Assembly: GCA_021776735.1 (NCBI GenBank)
Contig: JAJFFH010000006.1
Location: 24,655 to 88,654, forward strand
DNA: 64,000 nt
Direction of reading: 5' to 3'
From: Planctomycetota bacterium
Lineage (GTDB): Bacteria > Planctomycetota > PLA2
The translations under genes and the position numbers were made by a program. How positions within the stretch are numbered: position 1 is the first letter of the stretch; the number at the start of each line of letters is the position of its first letter. The notes under the pieces were generated by a model. That model saw nothing but the letters and a program-made list of their open reading frames with translations. It was not told where the DNA came from and made no database searches. Below are positions 62,429 to 64,000 of this stretch, in pieces.

Positions 62429-62490
62429 TGAGGAGTTGGGTGCGGAAACCTCGCGTCTGTTTGGGGATGCGCATCGCGGTCGTCAGGGAC

Positions 62491-62501
62491 GGACGGCGAT
62501 G
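62491..62501 (+). repeat. Dispersed 11-mer, exact copy
   Basis: CAGGGAC precedes and TTCCC follows; intergenic, 96 bp upstream of the start of the cysteine-rich protein gene. Confidence 0.85.
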
Positions 62502-62596
62502 TTCCCTCGGCGTGGACGGGGACTCTTGGTACCGGGTCGTTTCCGCGAGGCGGTCAAATCGGTAGTCCGGGTGCCCAGCAGCTGATCGATCAAACC

Positions 62597-63934
62597 GTGG
62601 CGAAGAGTCGCGGTGCTAGCGGGGCGACGCTCGATCGCCTGGACGCCAAGTTCGACAAGCTACAGGTGCGCCTGACGAAGCAGGAGAACAGAGCACTCCG
62701 GAACGACGCGAGTCATCTCGACATTACCCAGCGCCAATACTCTGACAAGTTGCGCGCGGGGCATTATCGCAAGGACCGCAGCACACAGGACCTTTCGGAT
62801 CAGTTCAAACGGCAGTACGAGTCTGCGCTCGAGTACAAGAAACGGACGGGATCGACGGACTTCGACAACGAGATCGAAGACGCGCGGCCTCTGTACCAGG
62901 CGATTAGCGCCAACGATACCGGGCCTGAACCCCAGCACGTATTCACGACCGCAGATGGGTTCAGGACTTCCGGTAGCGACCTCGACCTCGCAGGCGGAAT
63001 CATCAAGGTGCCGAAGACAGCGGGTGGTGAACCTGAGCCGGTAGGTCTAGCAGACCGACGACAAGGCCGCGACAACCACTTCGATCACCTGAAGAGGCTA
63101 AAGGATGGACACGAAGAGGCGAAACGCCTGGCGAAGAAGTACCCCCGAAGCGGGCTTGGACCACTCAGCAACCGCCAGATCTTGGACTTCGAACGGAGCT
63201 GGTACGGCCTTACTCTAAGCGCCTTGGACATCTCAACTAAACAGATAGATCGAGTGAGCGGAATTCTCGGATGGGCGGACGAAGCCGTCGCGTTCGAGGA
63301 GGGCCGCGCGCAGCTCAGACAGCACGAGCGGGACATCGAAAGAGAAGTCGCGACGGCGGAGGATGATGCCCAGAAGGCTCTCGAGATCGCAAGAGAGAAA
63401 GGTGTTCAATTTTTGATAGAGAAGGCCGAGCAAGAAGTCAAGAAGGCGCGGAAGCTACGCGCACGCTGGAATGAACTAAAGAAGCAGCTGGCCGGCGCGA
63501 AATCTGAGCCTGAGGACTCGGATGTCCAGGTTCAACCGCTCGTGCTGGAAGAGCCTCTCCCCGGAGGACTGCTCCTCTTCGCGCCCGGGTCAGGAGAACG
63601 TCCTTCGGGGCGCGGAGGAGGTCCGGCGCCGGCGCCCAACGGGAAGTCCAGCGGCGATGTGGTTCTCGGTCCGCCGGGCTCCGGAACCCCCGAAGACGCA
63701 GGAGAAGACTCGGATAGCACGAGCCCGCCCCTCGACTGCAAGGGATGCGAATGCGATCCGCCGTGTCCGCCCAATGCCAAGTGTGTGTGCACGCCACCCT
63801 TTGTGCCATTTCGTGACGACGGCCCCGATCTTGAACCAGACGAGTACAAGCCTCCTGAGACGGGAGCAGTCCCGGAAAGTTGTCGTTCATGCGACCCGTT
63901 GCAAGTCCTCGGGTCGTCGTCGTCCGAGGTGTGA
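62597..63934 (+). CDS. Hypothetical coiled-coil protein with Cys/Pro-rich tail
   Basis: Encodes 445 aa from a GTG start. The first ~310 residues are charged and helical (LDRLDAKFDKLQVRLTKQEN; AEQEVKKARKLRARWNELKK) with probable coiled coils. A Gly/Pro/Ser linker then leads to a tail with CKGCECDPPCPPNAKCVC and a later CRSC. No signal peptide. Its base composition and codons (many A-ending) are less GC-rich than the rest, suggesting recent transfer. The repeat-like CxxCxC tail could bind metal or form disulfides. Confidence 0.6.
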   Translation: MAKSRGASGATLDRLDAKFDKLQVRLTKQENRALRNDASHLDITQRQYSDKLRAGHYRKDRSTQDLSDQFKRQYESALEYKKRTGSTDFDNEIEDARPLYQAISANDTGPEPQHVFTTADGFRTSGSDLDLAGGIIKVPKTAGGEPEPVGLADRRQGRDNHFDHLKRLKDGHEEAKRLAKKYPRSGLGPLSNRQILDFERSWYGLTLSALDISTKQIDRVSGILGWADEAVAFEEGRAQLRQHERDIEREVATAEDDAQKALEIAREKGVQFLIEKAEQEVKKARKLRARWNELKKQLAGAKSEPEDSDVQVQPLVLEEPLPGGLLLFAPGSGERPSGRGGGPAPAPNGKSSGDVVLGPPGSGTPEDAGEDSDSTSPPLDCKGCECDPPCPPNAKCVCTPPFVPFRDDGPDLEPDEYKPPETGAVPESCRSCDPLQVLGSSSSEV

Positions 63935-64000
63935 CCTGTAGAGGACGCGGCGCATGAGTTCGTCCCAGCGTCCTGCCTTGAGGTAGCAGCGGAGGTGGAG
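63887..64000 (-). CDS. C-terminus of a TPR-like protein, truncated by the window edge
   Basis: On the minus strand the frame is open from the edge for 37 codons, ending VLYRSHLGRRRPEDLQRVA. YLKAGRWDELMRR looks like the last helices of a TPR repeat. It overlaps the preceding plus-strand gene by 48 bp, so the end may be noncoding; the call rests on the motif alone. Confidence 0.35.
   Translation of the reverse strand, partial: LHLRCYLKAGRWDELMRRVLYRSHLGRRRPEDLQRVA

Overview
The window is GC-rich (about two thirds G+C by eye) and gene-dense, with many TGATG or ATGA start/stop overlaps. The gene content points to an uncultured planctomycete-like bacterium. The pointers are an ECF sigma factor fused to a membrane segment and a carboxypeptidase-regulatory-like C-terminus, large secreted HEAT, VWA and alpha-barrel proteins, pseudopilin-like proteins with a CxNN motif, a formylglycine-generating-enzyme-like protein, a membrane-anchored tetraheme cytochrome, and paired MoxR/CoxE-like VWA genes. 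The phylum is an inference from gene families; no rRNA or tRNA gene was seen.

Layout. 0-9 kb: two paralogous M3 metallopeptidases on the plus strand enclose a minus-strand block (DUF5662-like protein, unknown protein, DUF389 membrane protein, lipoprotein, HEAT-cyclophilin fusion). 9-13.5 kb: a surface-polysaccharide cluster (nucleotide-kinase-like protein, methyltransferase-phosphotransferase-like fusion, flippase). 14.3-16 kb: ATP-type PEP carboxykinase. 16.1-20.3 kb: a two-gene operon, TIR-STAND-repeat protein plus SLOG-transmembrane protein, which looks like a Thoeris-related defence system. 20.3-29 kb: secreted beta-propeller protein, FkbM methyltransferase, MoxR/VWA pair, three pseudopilin-like paralogues, C25-like peptidase. 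29-42 kb: surface and secreted proteins, ECF fusion, aldo/keto reductase, tetraheme cytochrome, HEAT-VWA protein. 42-49.4 kb: a secreted helical protein, a glcDEF-like glycolate oxidase operon and a histidine kinase. 49.4-54 kb: membrane protein, HNH nuclease, MFS transporter, an unusual signal peptidase I. 54-57.7 kb: a pyrimidine-rich noncoding stretch, a Nudix hydrolase, and an ECF sigma/anti-sigma/secreted-protein operon. 57.8-64 kb: an FGE-like protein, a cyclic-di-GMP-I riboswitch with an intrinsic terminator ahead of a FliA/WhiG-type sigma factor, a tautomerase between two near-identical hairpins, a degenerate gluzincin, and a lower-GC cysteine-rich protein.

The most striking signal is not a gene. 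The 11-mer GGACGGCGATG (complement CATCGCCGTCC) occurs 22 times exactly, and at least seven more times with one or two mismatches, in both orientations, inside and between unrelated genes. About 0.1 copy is expected at this composition by hand calculation. Flanks are also conserved: roughly RCATCGCCGTCCGTNYGC followed by a T-rich run. One inverted pair (37584-37654) forms a perfect 15-bp stem just after a stop codon. Density, orientation mixing, AT-rich flank and inverted-pair use resemble DNA uptake sequences of Neisseria and Pasteurellaceae, so a natural-transformation uptake signal is my leading hypothesis. In the entries, the + strand means the site reads GGACGGCGATG.
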